Source: JAMXLO01 sp963850535 | GTDB taxonomy: Bacteria; Pseudomonadota; Alphaproteobacteria; Acetobacterales; Acetobacteraceae | Length of the DNA: 64,000 nucleotides | Reading direction: 5' to 3' | Assembly (NCBI GenBank): GCA_963850535.1 | Contig: CAWKMC010000056.1 | Coordinates: forward strand, 1 to 64,000 | Part shown: piece by piece, positions 25,448 to 33,953 of the stretch | Position numbering within the stretch: position 1 is the first letter of the stretch | Layout of the letters: each line of letters starts with the position of its first letter | The notes under the pieces: model-generated | Told to the model about the DNA's origin: nothing | The model's database searches: none | Seen by the model: the letters and a program-made list of their open reading frames with translations, nothing else | Position numbers and translations under genes: made by a program

Positions 25448-26341
25448 ATGCAGATCGGTGCATCACTGCCGGTGGTTGATATCGGCACCGCGCCCAACAT
25501 TGTGCGCGACTACGCGCAGGCCGCCGAAGAGCTCGGCTATGCATATCTGGTGGCGCCCGACCACGTGATGGGTGGCAATCCAGCGGCCGATTACGGCGGC
25601 CGCCGGGTCGGCACCACGGCCAATGCATACCACGATCCATTTGTCTTGTTCGGCTTTCTCGCAGGCTGCACCCAGCGCATCGGCTTCGCGGTCGGCGTAC
25701 TCATTCTGGCACAGCGCCAGACAGTCCTGGTGGCGAAGCAGGCCGCCAGTCTGGACGTGCTGTGCGGCGGTCGCTTCCGCCTCGGTGTTGGCGTCGGCTG
25801 GAATGAAGTGGAGTTCGTCGGCCTGAACGAGAATTTTCACAATCGCGGCCGGCGGTCGGAGGAGCAGGTGCAGGTGATGCAGGCGCTGTGGGCGCAGGAA
25901 CACGTGACGTTCAGCGGTGCGTTTCATCGCATCGAGGATGCCGGTATCAATCCGCGGCCGACCTCAGGCCGCGTGCCGATCTGGTACGGCGGCCACGCCG
26001 AGGCGACATTTCGCCGTGCGGCGAAATATGGCGACGGGTTTATGCCACTTGCCTATCCGCCGGATGATGCGGCGCTTGCAGCGTTCGAAAAGCTGCGCCG
26101 GCTTACCCGTGAAGCGGGGCGTGATCCGGCGCAGATGGGGATTGAGGTTTGGCTATCGATCGCCGGCACCGAGGATGATTGGCGGCGCGAGTTCGCATTC
26201 TGGAAGCAGGCCGGCGTGACCCACGTGACGGCGCACACGACCTATACCAGCAGTCACCACAAACGTATCGACGGGCGAACTGCAGCGGAGCATCTTGCAG
26301 CCATCACGCGGTATCGCACAGTGGTTGCCGACTTGCTGTAG
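25448..26341 (+). CDS. LLM class (luciferase-like) oxidoreductase
   Basis: The 297-residue protein starts MQIGASLPVVDIGTAPNIVR after a GAGGAGAG site. FRLGVGVGWNEVEFVGLNEN and RVPIWYGGHAEATFRRAAKY are typical of the bacterial luciferase-like monooxygenase family, of the TIGR03619 F420-linked type. It would use a reduced flavin or F420 to oxidise an unknown substrate. F420 synthesis is not seen in the window. It is divergent from the thiolase-like/DUF35 pair and may belong to the same pathway. A second relative is at 61025-61840. Confidence 0.85.
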   Translation: MQIGASLPVVDIGTAPNIVRDYAQAAEELGYAYLVAPDHVMGGNPAADYGGRRVGTTANAYHDPFVLFGFLAGCTQRIGFAVGVLILAQRQTVLVAKQAASLDVLCGGRFRLGVGVGWNEVEFVGLNENFHNRGRRSEEQVQVMQALWAQEHVTFSGAFHRIEDAGINPRPTSGRVPIWYGGHAEATFRRAAKYGDGFMPLAYPPDDAALAAFEKLRRLTREAGRDPAQMGIEVWLSIAGTEDDWRREFAFWKQAGVTHVTAHTTYTSSHHKRIDGRTAAEHLAAITRYRTVVADLL

Positions 26342-26418
26342 CAGGCTCACCAATGTGACCATTGCTCGCGGGCGCTTACCAACCCCATAATCTGGCCTGC
26401 GCAATCAGGGAGGCGTTC

Positions 26419-27927
26419 ATGCGCCGGCTCGCTCTTGGCCTTGTCCTCACCGCGACGCTGTCCGTGCAGACAGCGGCTCAAGAGCGGATCCTTCATGTCG
26501 GGTTGCGCGAGGACCCCGATCTGCTCGATCCAACGCTTGGCTCCTCCTATGTCGGGCGCATCGTGTTCGCGGGTCTGTGCGACAAGCTGTTCGACATCGA
26601 CGCAAAACTCAACATCGTCTCTGTGCTGGCGACCAGCTACGAGTGGAAAGATCCGACACACCTCGTCATCCACATCCGCGATGGCGTGCAGTTTCAAGAC
26701 GGAGAAAAGCTCGATGCCGAGGCGGTGAAGTACAAGTTGATGCGCGACCTGACAGCCAAGGGCAGTATGCGGCGTGGCGAGGTCAATGCAATCGACAGCA
26801 TCGACGTGTTGGATCCCCTCACGGTTCAACTTGATCTTAAGGCGCCGGCGTCACAGCTGCTGGCACAGCTGACTGATCGCGCGGGCATCATGATTTCGCC
26901 GAAAGCAGTAGACGCAGAGGGCGATAAGTTTGGGCTGCACCCGGTGTGCGCGGGTCCGTTCAGCTTTGACTCACGCGTCGCCCAGGACCGCATCGTGCTG
27001 AAGCGCTTCCCCGGGTATTGGGACGCCAAATCGATCCACTTCGATCAAGTGGTCTACCTGCCGAACCCGAACTCGTCGGTGCGCCTGGCCAATCTCCAGG
27101 CCGGCGCTCTGGACATGGTCGAGTACATCCTGCCGACCGACGTGCCCGCGGTACAGACGGACCCCAAACTCAAAATCGCAATCGATGATTCACTCGCCTA
27201 CACCGGCATCACGATCAACACCGACAATGGTCCGGCACAGGATACCGCACTGGGCAAGAATGCTTTGGTGCGACAAGCGTTCGAGCTGGTGATCGACCGC
27301 GAAGCACTCATTCAGGTCGTGTACGCCGGTATGTATACGCCGACGGTGCAGGCGAACCCTCCAAGCTCGCCATTCTTTTTTCAGGACCTCCAGGTACCAG
27401 CGCGGAATGTAGCCAAGGCGAAGGCGCTGCTGAAACAGGCGGGTGTGCCCACGCCGGTTCCATTAACGCTGACAATCACCAACGGCTCCGACATCCAACA
27501 GGCCGGCGAGGTGATTCAGTCGATGGCGAGCGAGGCAGGGTTCGACGTCAAGATCAAGGCAATGGAGTTTGCCTCTTCGTTGCAGGCGGCATACGCCGGC
27601 GACTTTCAGGCCTATCTGATCGGTTGGTCTGGCCGCGCGGACGCTGACGGCAACATGTGGCAAATGCTGCATGCTGGCGGCACATTCAACTATGGGCATT
27701 ACAGCAACGCCGAGGTGGACAGCGCACTGGATGACGCGCGCACTGTTGCCGCCGTCGATCAGCGGCGAGTGGCATACGCCAAAGTGTGGCAGCAGGAGCG
27801 CAAGAACCTGCCGCTCATTTACCTTTGGACGGCAAAGAACATCGTGGGATTGAAGAAAGCGGTCAACGGCTTCCAGCAGGTCCCCGACGGACTGATCCGG
27901 CTGCAGGGCGTGACGATGGACCGCTAG
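26419..27927 (+). CDS. ABC transporter periplasmic substrate-binding protein, family 5
   Basis: ATG at 26419 is preceded by AGGGAGG; the signal peptide is MRRLALGLVLTATLSVQTAA. The 502-residue protein has LREDPDLLDPTLGSSYVGRI, RDGVQFQDGEKLDAEAVKY and NGPAQDTALGKNALVRQAFE, features of the SBP_bac_5 (oligopeptide, dipeptide, nickel, glutathione) class. No permease or ATPase gene is adjacent, so it is an orphan that must share a transporter encoded elsewhere. It ends 37 nt from the convergent HTH gene. Confidence 0.9.
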   Translation: MRRLALGLVLTATLSVQTAAQERILHVGLREDPDLLDPTLGSSYVGRIVFAGLCDKLFDIDAKLNIVSVLATSYEWKDPTHLVIHIRDGVQFQDGEKLDAEAVKYKLMRDLTAKGSMRRGEVNAIDSIDVLDPLTVQLDLKAPASQLLAQLTDRAGIMISPKAVDAEGDKFGLHPVCAGPFSFDSRVAQDRIVLKRFPGYWDAKSIHFDQVVYLPNPNSSVRLANLQAGALDMVEYILPTDVPAVQTDPKLKIAIDDSLAYTGITINTDNGPAQDTALGKNALVRQAFELVIDREALIQVVYAGMYTPTVQANPPSSPFFFQDLQVPARNVAKAKALLKQAGVPTPVPLTLTITNGSDIQQAGEVIQSMASEAGFDVKIKAMEFASSLQAAYAGDFQAYLIGWSGRADADGNMWQMLHAGGTFNYGHYSNAEVDSALDDARTVAAVDQRRVAYAKVWQQERKNLPLIYLWTAKNIVGLKKAVNGFQQVPDGLIRLQGVTMDR

Positions 27928-27964
27928 TCGCCGTTAGATACATCTTCCGCCTGAGGCAATGGCC

Positions 27965-28192
27965 TCAGGCGCCAGCGAGCTCTCTTGTCGCACGAACCGG
28001 TAGCTTGAGCACCTTGCACAAGGCAGCGAGATTGGCTGCGCGTGGGCGGCAGTAATCGGTTTCCCAAAAATATATGCTCGTTTGGCTAACACCGACCTGC
28101 TCTGCCACTTCAGCAACCGATAGGCCGCGCTTGATCCGAGCTTCACGCAGATGTTTGGACAAATTTGGTTTGCGAGGCAACTTGGTCTCCAT
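27965..28192 (-). CDS. XRE family helix-turn-helix regulator
   Basis: The start METKLPRKPNLSKHLREARI at 28192 precedes a single Cro/C1-type HTH (GLSVAEVAEQVGVSQTSIYF, WETDYCRPRAANLAALCKVL). The 75-residue protein is little more than the DNA-binding domain. The in-frame extension up to 28333 is unlikely coding. Target unknown; paired direct repeats at 28526-28560 upstream are candidates. Shine-Dalgarno is weak. Confidence 0.8.
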   Translation of the reverse strand: METKLPRKPNLSKHLREARIKRGLSVAEVAEQVGVSQTSIYFWETDYCRPRAANLAALCKVLKLPVRATRELAGA

Positions 28193-28381
28193 TCTGCTCG
28201 ATACGTAACCAGGGAACTTATTAGACTGTAGCGGCAAACTCAAGACCGGCCCAGATACATATTGCATGTCTTGCAGCCGGCTTATGCAACTTGACGTCGC
28301 TTGGTCTACTCTAACCACTTTGGTCGCTGCCAAATTAAGCGTAGTTTAGGCGGAATTTGGGTAGCTGATGTTAATTGATAT

Positions 28382-28528
28382 CTAAAATGCGGCCTGCTGG
28401 AATCGCAGGGCGGTGACGTGCAGCAAGGCTTTGGCGCTCGTTTTCCAGCCTCGTTGGTTGGCATTGCGATGCAAGAGCGCCTCGAACTTACCGGGCGCTG
28501 CGCCTGTGCGCCCCGGCGTTCTTCTCAC
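28382..28528 (-). CDS. Possible small protein or gene remnant (48 aa)
   Basis: A GTG-started frame reads FEALLHRNANQRGWKTSAKA then LLHVTALRFQQAAF to a TAG. The composition is protein-like and unlike GC-driven shadow frames, but there is no ribosome binding site and no recognised family. It may be the C-terminal end of a decayed gene. Confidence 0.25.
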   Translation of the reverse strand: MRRTPGRTGAAPGKFEALLHRNANQRGWKTSAKALLHVTALRFQQAAF

Positions 28529-28560
28529 GTTTCACAATCCCGTTTTACACGTTTCACAAT
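28526..28560. repeat. 13-bp direct repeat pair
   Basis: CACGTTTCACAAT occurs at 28526-28538 and again at 28548-28560, a centre distance of 22 bp, about two helical turns. This spacing suits two protein dimers binding side by side. No gene starts immediately downstream on the plus strand; the nearest minus-strand genes are the 48-aa frame and the HTH regulator. Confidence 0.5.
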
Positions 28561-28928
28561 TGCGTTCGAGATGTCTTAAATTTGGTTCCTAGCACGACGT
28601 TTCTCGCTGCCTGCACAAGTTGCTGCTTGCGGAGCATCTCGATGGCCCTCATCGCACCACTCCTGAGCGGTTATGCGCGCTCAAAAGAGCTCCCACCGCG
28701 AAGCGGCGCCGGCGCGGTTTTAATATGCGCGCTTGAGAATTGTAATGGATGCCGAGAGCACCTGCAGCCCAAGGTTCATGCCCTGTTCGCAGCTCTTAGG
28801 GCGCTGACCTGCGCCGTCGGCATGGCTGGGGCATTGCCTGCGGCCGCAGAAGCTGCAATTGGCACATACATCCGCAGCCGGTGTTCGGGCGAGCTATGTT
28901 CTAGGAAGAGGGAATGAACAAGGGTTAT

Positions 28929-28947
28929 CGTGTGTCTTCGACACACG
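28929..28947. promoter_or_regulatory. Perfect 8-bp hairpin upstream of the repeat-protein gene
   Basis: CGTGTGTC and GACACACG flank the loop TTC, giving a stable UUCG-type hairpin. No T-run follows on either strand, so it is not a standard terminator. It lies about 85 bp before the start of the repeat-protein gene and could be an operator or an mRNA leader structure. Confidence 0.4.
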
Positions 28948-29032
28948 GCCAGGGCCACCTTATATAAGAACCTAGCCGACCGACCTTATATGCGACGCAA
29001 CCTGCGTTGGCAGATTTAGATGGAGGGGTACA

Positions 29033-29443
29033 ATGCGCCTATGGTCTAGTGCATCAGCCGCAGCGCTGCTGCTCGGCTCAGCTATGGCAACGTCAGCGGT
29101 TGCCGCCACACCCTATACTGGTTGCCCTGCCGGCTATCATCGCGCCGAATCAGAGGGCGGCGGCGTGGGTTCGGTGAACAATCAGACGCGCCGGGCCGAT
29201 GCGGAAGGTGGCGGCGTGGGATCAGTCAACCTGCGGACCCGTCAAGCCGAGGCAGAGGGCGGCGGCGTGGGCTCGGTGAACAACCAGACCCGCCGCGCCG
29301 AGGCGGAAGGTGGCGGCGTGGGATCAGTCAACCTGCGGACCCGTCAAGCCGAGGCAGAGGGCGGCGGTGTGGGCTCGGTGAGCAATCAGACCCGCCGGGC
29401 CGAGGCTATGGCGGAGATGCCCTGCATCCAGAACTCACGGTAA
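29033..29443 (+). CDS. Secreted protein built of five 17-residue tandem repeats
   Basis: ATG at 29033 follows GGAGGGG. The first about 25 residues are a signal peptide (SAAALLLGSAMATSAVAA). The mature protein has one Cys near its start (GCPAGYHRAES) and one near its end (MPCIQN). Between them five copies of EGGGVGSVNNQTRRADA alternate with the variant EGGGVGSVNLRTRQAEA, so the DNA has a 51-bp period and a higher 102-bp period. The two Cys could clamp the repeat array. I do not recognise the family. Nearly identical DNA in equal-phase repeats points to recent expansion. The gene stands just before the FecR-like gene. Confidence 0.8.
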   Translation: MRLWSSASAAALLLGSAMATSAVAATPYTGCPAGYHRAESEGGGVGSVNNQTRRADAEGGGVGSVNLRTRQAEAEGGGVGSVNNQTRRAEAEGGGVGSVNLRTRQAEAEGGGVGSVSNQTRRAEAMAEMPCIQNSR

Positions 29444-29517
29444 CGTAACCTGCGGGGCGCCATTGGCCTGAGCCGTAGCTGGCAAGTGGCGCCCGCAGCC
29501 TTTCGCATTCGTGGGCA

Positions 29518-30144
29518 GTGACAAACCGGATGGAACGACGCGCTCTCCTGGCGGGTTTTCTTGCCATGGGCGGTGCGGCACCCACCCGGGCCGCTGAACG
29601 CGCAGGCCAAGTGAAAAACTCGCGTGGCGAGTGCTACGCCCAAATGGCGACCGCGCGCCGGAACTTAAGTCCGGACGCGCCCGTGTTCGTCGGAGACGCG
29701 GTTGCCACCGGGGCGCAATCGGCCCTGGGCATGCATCTGGGAGAGGCCACAGAGGTCCGCCTGGGGGCAGAATCCCGCCTGCGCATCGATCGCTTCATCA
29801 TCAACGCCGGCGGTGTACTGGTGTTGGACCGTGGCGCCATGCTCTACGACCACGAGCAGGCGGTGGGCGGCAGCGACTTGGCGGTGCGCACGCCTTACGG
29901 GTTGCTGGCCGTCCGGGGCACGCGGTTCTTCGCCGGACCGAGCAATGGCGTATTCGGGGTCTTCGTTGAGCGCGGCGCGGTGACCGTGATCGGCGTCAAC
30001 ACCGCGGTGCTGGTGACCGACGGTCAGGGAACCGACATCGCCAGACCTGGCGACGAACCGACGACACCTCATCCCTGGGGTGCGGCACGCATCGCCAGCT
30101 GCGATGGCGTTGGTCAACTGAGGGGCAGCGACACCGGCGTGTAG
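29518..30144 (+). CDS. FecR domain protein, exported
   Basis: GTG at 29518 or ATG at 29530 starts a signal-like segment (ERRALLAGFLAMGGAAPTRA). The mature protein of about 180 residues has the FecR core: DAPVFVGDAVATGAQSALGM, LGAESRLRIDRFIINAGGVL, and DLAVRTPYGLLAVRGTRFFA. Stand-alone FecR proteins occur in the periplasm and are often paired with CHASE2-domain signalling enzymes, as here: the stop at 30144 overlaps the convergent cyclase gene by 31 bp. A role in sensing or presenting a ligand to the CHASE2 domain is an inference. Confidence 0.85.
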   Translation: MTNRMERRALLAGFLAMGGAAPTRAAERAGQVKNSRGECYAQMATARRNLSPDAPVFVGDAVATGAQSALGMHLGEATEVRLGAESRLRIDRFIINAGGVLVLDRGAMLYDHEQAVGGSDLAVRTPYGLLAVRGTRFFAGPSNGVFGVFVERGAVTVIGVNTAVLVTDGQGTDIARPGDEPTTPHPWGAARIASCDGVGQLRGSDTGV

Positions 30145-31973
30145 ACAGCGATCGGCTGGCTCTGACCTCGCGGCGTCAGTGTGCCGATCTGGCGGAGCGT
30201 CGCCGGATCAACCCGTGCCGCCGTGCCCGGTCCGATGCATATGCTGGAGCCCAGATCCTTGTTGGCCGCCTCCAGCCGTGCCGCCGCATTCACCGCGTTG
30301 CCGTGCGCGGTGTAGTCCAGTTTCCTGCTGCCGCCCACGTCGCCCACGATGGCAGGGCCGGTCTCGATGCCGATGCGCGTTCGACCCAGTTGCAACCGTT
30401 GCCCGAGCGGTGACCGCCGCACGTCTTCGGACGCCGCCAGCAAGGCCAGCGCGGTGTCCACGGCCCGACTGGGATGATCTGGCAACTCGAATGGCGCGTT
30501 GTAGATTGCATGGATCGAGTCACCGACGATCTTGTCGATCATGCCGCCATTGTCGGTGACAATGCGCGTGGCCGCGTCGAAATATGCGTCGAGCAGGGCA
30601 ACCAGTTCCGCCGGCTCCGCCCGCTCGGTCATGCTGGTGAATCCCTCGATATCGGTGAACAAGGCCGTGATCTCCCGCATCTCCCCCTGCAGCCGCAACG
30701 CGGCTGGATCGGCGGCAATGCGCCGTACCACCTCGGGGGCCAGGTGCTGCTCGAAGCTGACGCGGAGCATGCGTGCCCGCCACTCGTCGCGGACAAAGCG
30801 CGCCAGCGCGGTGGCGGCGAAGACCGATGCTGCCAAGACCGGCGGCCCGGCTGGGTCCAGCAACAGCGACAGGTTGGGTGCCGCGGCCCAGGCGCTGCTC
30901 ACCCAGGCGAGGCAGAGCAGCGTGGTCAGCAATGTTGCGATGGCTGGACGGAATGTCGTTGCCAGAAGCAGGCAGATCAGACCCAGGGTGAGCGCGGCCA
31001 GAGGTTCGACCCAATTCGCCCACTTCGGACGTACAAACACGGCTCCGCGCAACATCGCCTCCACCGCCGCGGCCTGTATTTGAATTGTCGGGGTTGCGGG
31101 TGACGCAGGCGTGACGCGCAGCCCGCCGAGTTCCGGCGCACTGCTGCCGATCAGCACGATCTGCCCCGCCAGCGAAGTCCGCGAGGAGGGGTCATCAAGT
31201 ACGCGTGCCGCAGGGATCGAGCGCGCGCTGGCCACATGCGCCAGCCGCAGCATGGCATCGCTTCCCAGCGGCACGGCGACGGCGCCCGCATGCAGCGTGC
31301 CGTTCGGGTCCACCAGCAGGGCCCCGGCATCCTGGGAGAGCCGGATCATCTCGACCGCAAACCCTGGCCGCACGACCGGGCCGGTCTGCAACAGCATCGG
31401 AACGCGGCGGATCGGTCCATCGGCATCGGCGGCCGCGACAAGGGCGCCCAACCCACGCGCGACGTCAATAAGCTCTGGCGCGGGGCCAACGACACCCTGG
31501 GCGCGCCAAACGTCAGCCAGCGACACTGGCCCCCGTGCCAGGATTGGCGTCGGCGGCAGATCCTGTGTCCCGGCTTCGGGGTCGACCACGAAGCCGAGGA
31601 CGGTAGGCGCTTGAGCCAGCGCCTGGGCCAGCACAGCGTTGCCATCGCTGAGGAACCGGTCGGGGCCGGCCAACAGTATGTCCAGGCCGATGGCGACAGG
31701 TTTGGCCGAAGCTACCGCGTCGACCAGTTGCGCCAGCCGCGCTCGCGGCCAGGGCCAAGGTCCAAACTTCGCAAGTGCGGCTCGGTCGATATCGACGATC
31801 ACCACCCCAGGCCCCGCAATGGGCGGCTGGGGCAACAACGGCAGCAGCTGGTCGAATGTGCGCTCCCGCAAGGCGACCCGAACCCCTGGAGCCATCGTCC
31901 AGATTGTCAGCAAGGCCAGCAGCGCCGCCAGTCCGACCATGCCCGGGGCGGAAAACCCACGCCGCAGCCGCAT
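30114..31973 (-). CDS. CHASE2-domain class III adenylate/guanylate cyclase
   Basis: The 619-residue membrane protein has a span at 10-30, a periplasmic CHASE2 domain (about 30-315; VVIVDIDRAALAKFGPWPWP, AIGLDILLAGPDRF, IVLIGSSAPELGGLRVTP), three spans between about 321 and 393, and a cyclase domain from about 433 (EITALFTDIEGFTSMTERAE; metal Asp at 441; VGDSIHAIYNAP with the second Asp near 485; GIETGPAIVGDVGGSRKLDY; NAVNAAARLEAANKD). It would make cAMP in the cytoplasm in response to a periplasmic signal. Its 3' end overlaps the FecR-like gene tail to tail. Confidence 0.92.
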   Translation of the reverse strand: MRLRRGFSAPGMVGLAALLALLTIWTMAPGVRVALRERTFDQLLPLLPQPPIAGPGVVIVDIDRAALAKFGPWPWPRARLAQLVDAVASAKPVAIGLDILLAGPDRFLSDGNAVLAQALAQAPTVLGFVVDPEAGTQDLPPTPILARGPVSLADVWRAQGVVGPAPELIDVARGLGALVAAADADGPIRRVPMLLQTGPVVRPGFAVEMIRLSQDAGALLVDPNGTLHAGAVAVPLGSDAMLRLAHVASARSIPAARVLDDPSSRTSLAGQIVLIGSSAPELGGLRVTPASPATPTIQIQAAAVEAMLRGAVFVRPKWANWVEPLAALTLGLICLLLATTFRPAIATLLTTLLCLAWVSSAWAAAPNLSLLLDPAGPPVLAASVFAATALARFVRDEWRARMLRVSFEQHLAPEVVRRIAADPAALRLQGEMREITALFTDIEGFTSMTERAEPAELVALLDAYFDAATRIVTDNGGMIDKIVGDSIHAIYNAPFELPDHPSRAVDTALALLAASEDVRRSPLGQRLQLGRTRIGIETGPAIVGDVGGSRKLDYTAHGNAVNAAARLEAANKDLGSSICIGPGTAARVDPATLRQIGTLTPRGQSQPIAVYTPVSLPLS

Positions 31974-32121
31974 CAGGTGCGGCCGCCCCTGTCTCGGCCT
32001 GGACCACGCGGCTGGGTGCGCTTATCTAGCGCCAACATTCCCATGACCGTGGCTCTTTGCGGCCCTCCTCGCGGGGGATGCGCGCGTTGCGCGGCGTCGC
32101 GGATAGAAGGACATCCACCAT

Positions 32122-33803
32122 ATGCCGAGCTATCAGTATGTCTATGTGATGAAGGATTTGACGAAGGCCTTTCCGGGAGGGCGAGAGGTCTTCAAGGGCA
32201 TTACACTTGCTTTCCTGCCGGGGGTGAAGATCGGCGTACTCGGCATCAACGGCGCCGGCAAATCAACGCTCATGAAGATCATGGCTCGAATTCGACACCG
32301 ATTTCGGTGGCGAGGCCTGGGCGGCCGAAGGTGCGCGCGTCGGCTATCTGGAACAGGAACCGCAGCTCGATCCCGACAAGACGGTGGGCGAGAACGTCGA
32401 GCAGGCGTTCACCGATCTGAAGGCGGCACTCGATCGGTTCAATGAAGTCTCCATGAAGTTCTCCGAGCCAATGAGCGACGAGGAGATGAACGAACTGCTG
32501 GCCGAGCAGGCGGATCTGCAGACCAAGATCGACGCGGAAGAGGGTTGGGACCTGGATCGGCGCGTCGACATCGCGCTGGATGCGCTGCGCTGCCCACCCG
32601 CGGACTCGTTGGTGACCACACTGTCCGGTGGTGAGCGGCGCCGCGTCGCGCTGTGCCGCCTGCTGCTGGAAAAGCCCGACCTGCTCCTGCTCGATGAACC
32701 GACCAATCACCTCGACGCCGAAAGCGTCGCCTGGCTGGAGCGCACGCTGCACGACTATGCCGGCACGGTGATGATCGTCACTCACGACCGCTACTTTCTG
32801 GACAATGTCACCGGTTGGATTTTGGAAATCGAACGTGGCCGTGGCTATCCGTTCGAAGGCAACTACTCGTCCTGGCTTGGAGCAGAAGCGCAAGCGGCTG
32901 GCGCAGGAAGAGAAGGAGGAAAGTGCCCGGCAGCGCGCCCTTGCAATGGAACAGGAATGGATCGCAGCTTCGCCGCGCGCGCGGCAGGCGAAGAACCGTG
33001 CGCGCATCCAACGCTACGAGGAGCTGCTGGCGAAGTCGCAGGAGCAGGCAGCCGGTGTTGCGGAGATCGTCATCCCGCCCGGGCCGCGTTTGGGCAACGT
33101 GGTGATCCAAGCGGACAAGCTGCGCAAGGGTTACGGCAACAACCTGCTGATCGACGATCTGAATTTCAGTCTGCCGCCCGGCGGCATCGTGGGCGTGATC
33201 GGTCCGAACGGCGCCGGCAAAACAACGCTGTTCCGTATGATCATCGGCCAGGAACAGCCGGATGTTGGCTCACTGCGCATCGGCGAGACGGTGAAGCTTG
33301 GCTATGTCGACCAGTCGCGCGACAGCCTGAACGCTGACAACACGGTCTGGCAGGAGATCAGTGGCGGCGAGGACATGATCTACCTCGGCAAACGCGGGGT
33401 GCACTCGCGCGCGTATGTCGGCGCGTTCAACTTCAAAGGCCCGGACCAACAGAAGAAGGTCGGCATCCTGTCGGGCGGCGAGCGCAACCGGGTGCATCTG
33501 GCGAAGATGTTGAGGGTCGAGCACAACGTTATTCTACTGGACGAGCCGACCAATGACCTGGATGTGGATACGCTGCGTGCGCTGGAGGATGCGCTGACCG
33601 AGTTCGCCGGCTGCGCGGTGATCATCAGCCACGACCGTTGGTTCCTCGACCGTCTGGCCACCCATATTCTGGCATTCGAAGGCGACAGCCACGTCGAGTG
33701 GTTCGAAGGCAATTTTGAGGCGTATGAGGAAGACAAGCGGCGACGTCTGGGTGACGCGGCGGTTGAGCCGCACCGAATCAAGTACCGGCCGATTGCGCGT
33801 TAG
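32122..33803 (+). CDS. ettA: Energy-dependent translational throttle protein EttA (two extra bases)
   Basis: EttA is an ABC-F ATPase without membrane part that binds the ribosomal E site and gates the first steps of elongation. ATG at 32122 begins MPSYQYVYVMKDLTKAFPGG, with Walker A GINGAGKST. One extra base near 32286 shifts the frame, which resumes FDTDFGGEAWAAEGARVGYL, then GGERRRVALCRLLLEKPDLL and DEPTNHLDAESVAWLERTL. A second extra base near 32880 precedes the linker arm (EQKRKRLAQEEKEESARQRA) and the second domain (GPNGAGKTT; GGERNRVHLAKML; DEPTNDLDVDTLRALEDAL). Corrected length, about 560, fits. Two independent one-base insertions in a core gene suggest sequence errors. Confidence 0.92.
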
Positions 33804-33953
33804 TTCATCCAGTCGACAACCCAGCGACACCCGTCGAAAGGCGATCGCCGGTTTGCATCATGGTCAAGTGCTCCTGGCTGATCCGCTGACGCGCGGTGCA
33901 TCAGGCTTCATCATGCCGCTTCAAGCCCTGCTGCGCACAGTCTCGTAATCAAT

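Larger units (their letters stand above)
28193..29032. other. Long upstream/intergenic region
   Basis: About 840 bases separate the HTH gene from the tandem-repeat protein gene. The region is AT-richer than its surroundings at 28193-28400 and 28520-28600. It holds a weak 48-codon frame (28382-28528), a 13-bp direct repeat (28526-28560), a perfect hairpin (28929-28947) and two ACCTTATAT boxes (starting near 28957 and 28983) that could be promoter elements for the 29033 gene. An open plus-strand frame at 28582-28917 looks non-coding. Confidence 0.5.

Noticed and set aside
28582..28917. A 111-codon plus-strand frame in the long intergenic region
   Set aside because: No ribosome binding site, no family likeness, high Cys/Arg content in uneven distribution; part may be upstream regulatory DNA.
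29150..29405. Regular repeats that could suggest a CRISPR array
   Set aside because: Repeats are 51 bp without unique spacers and are in frame in a signal-peptide protein; no cas genes are near.
11814..32880. Programmed ribosomal frameshifting in dapD, dapE and ettA
   Set aside because: The sites share no slippery sequence or downstream structure, and these genes are not known to use recoding; sequence error is simpler.
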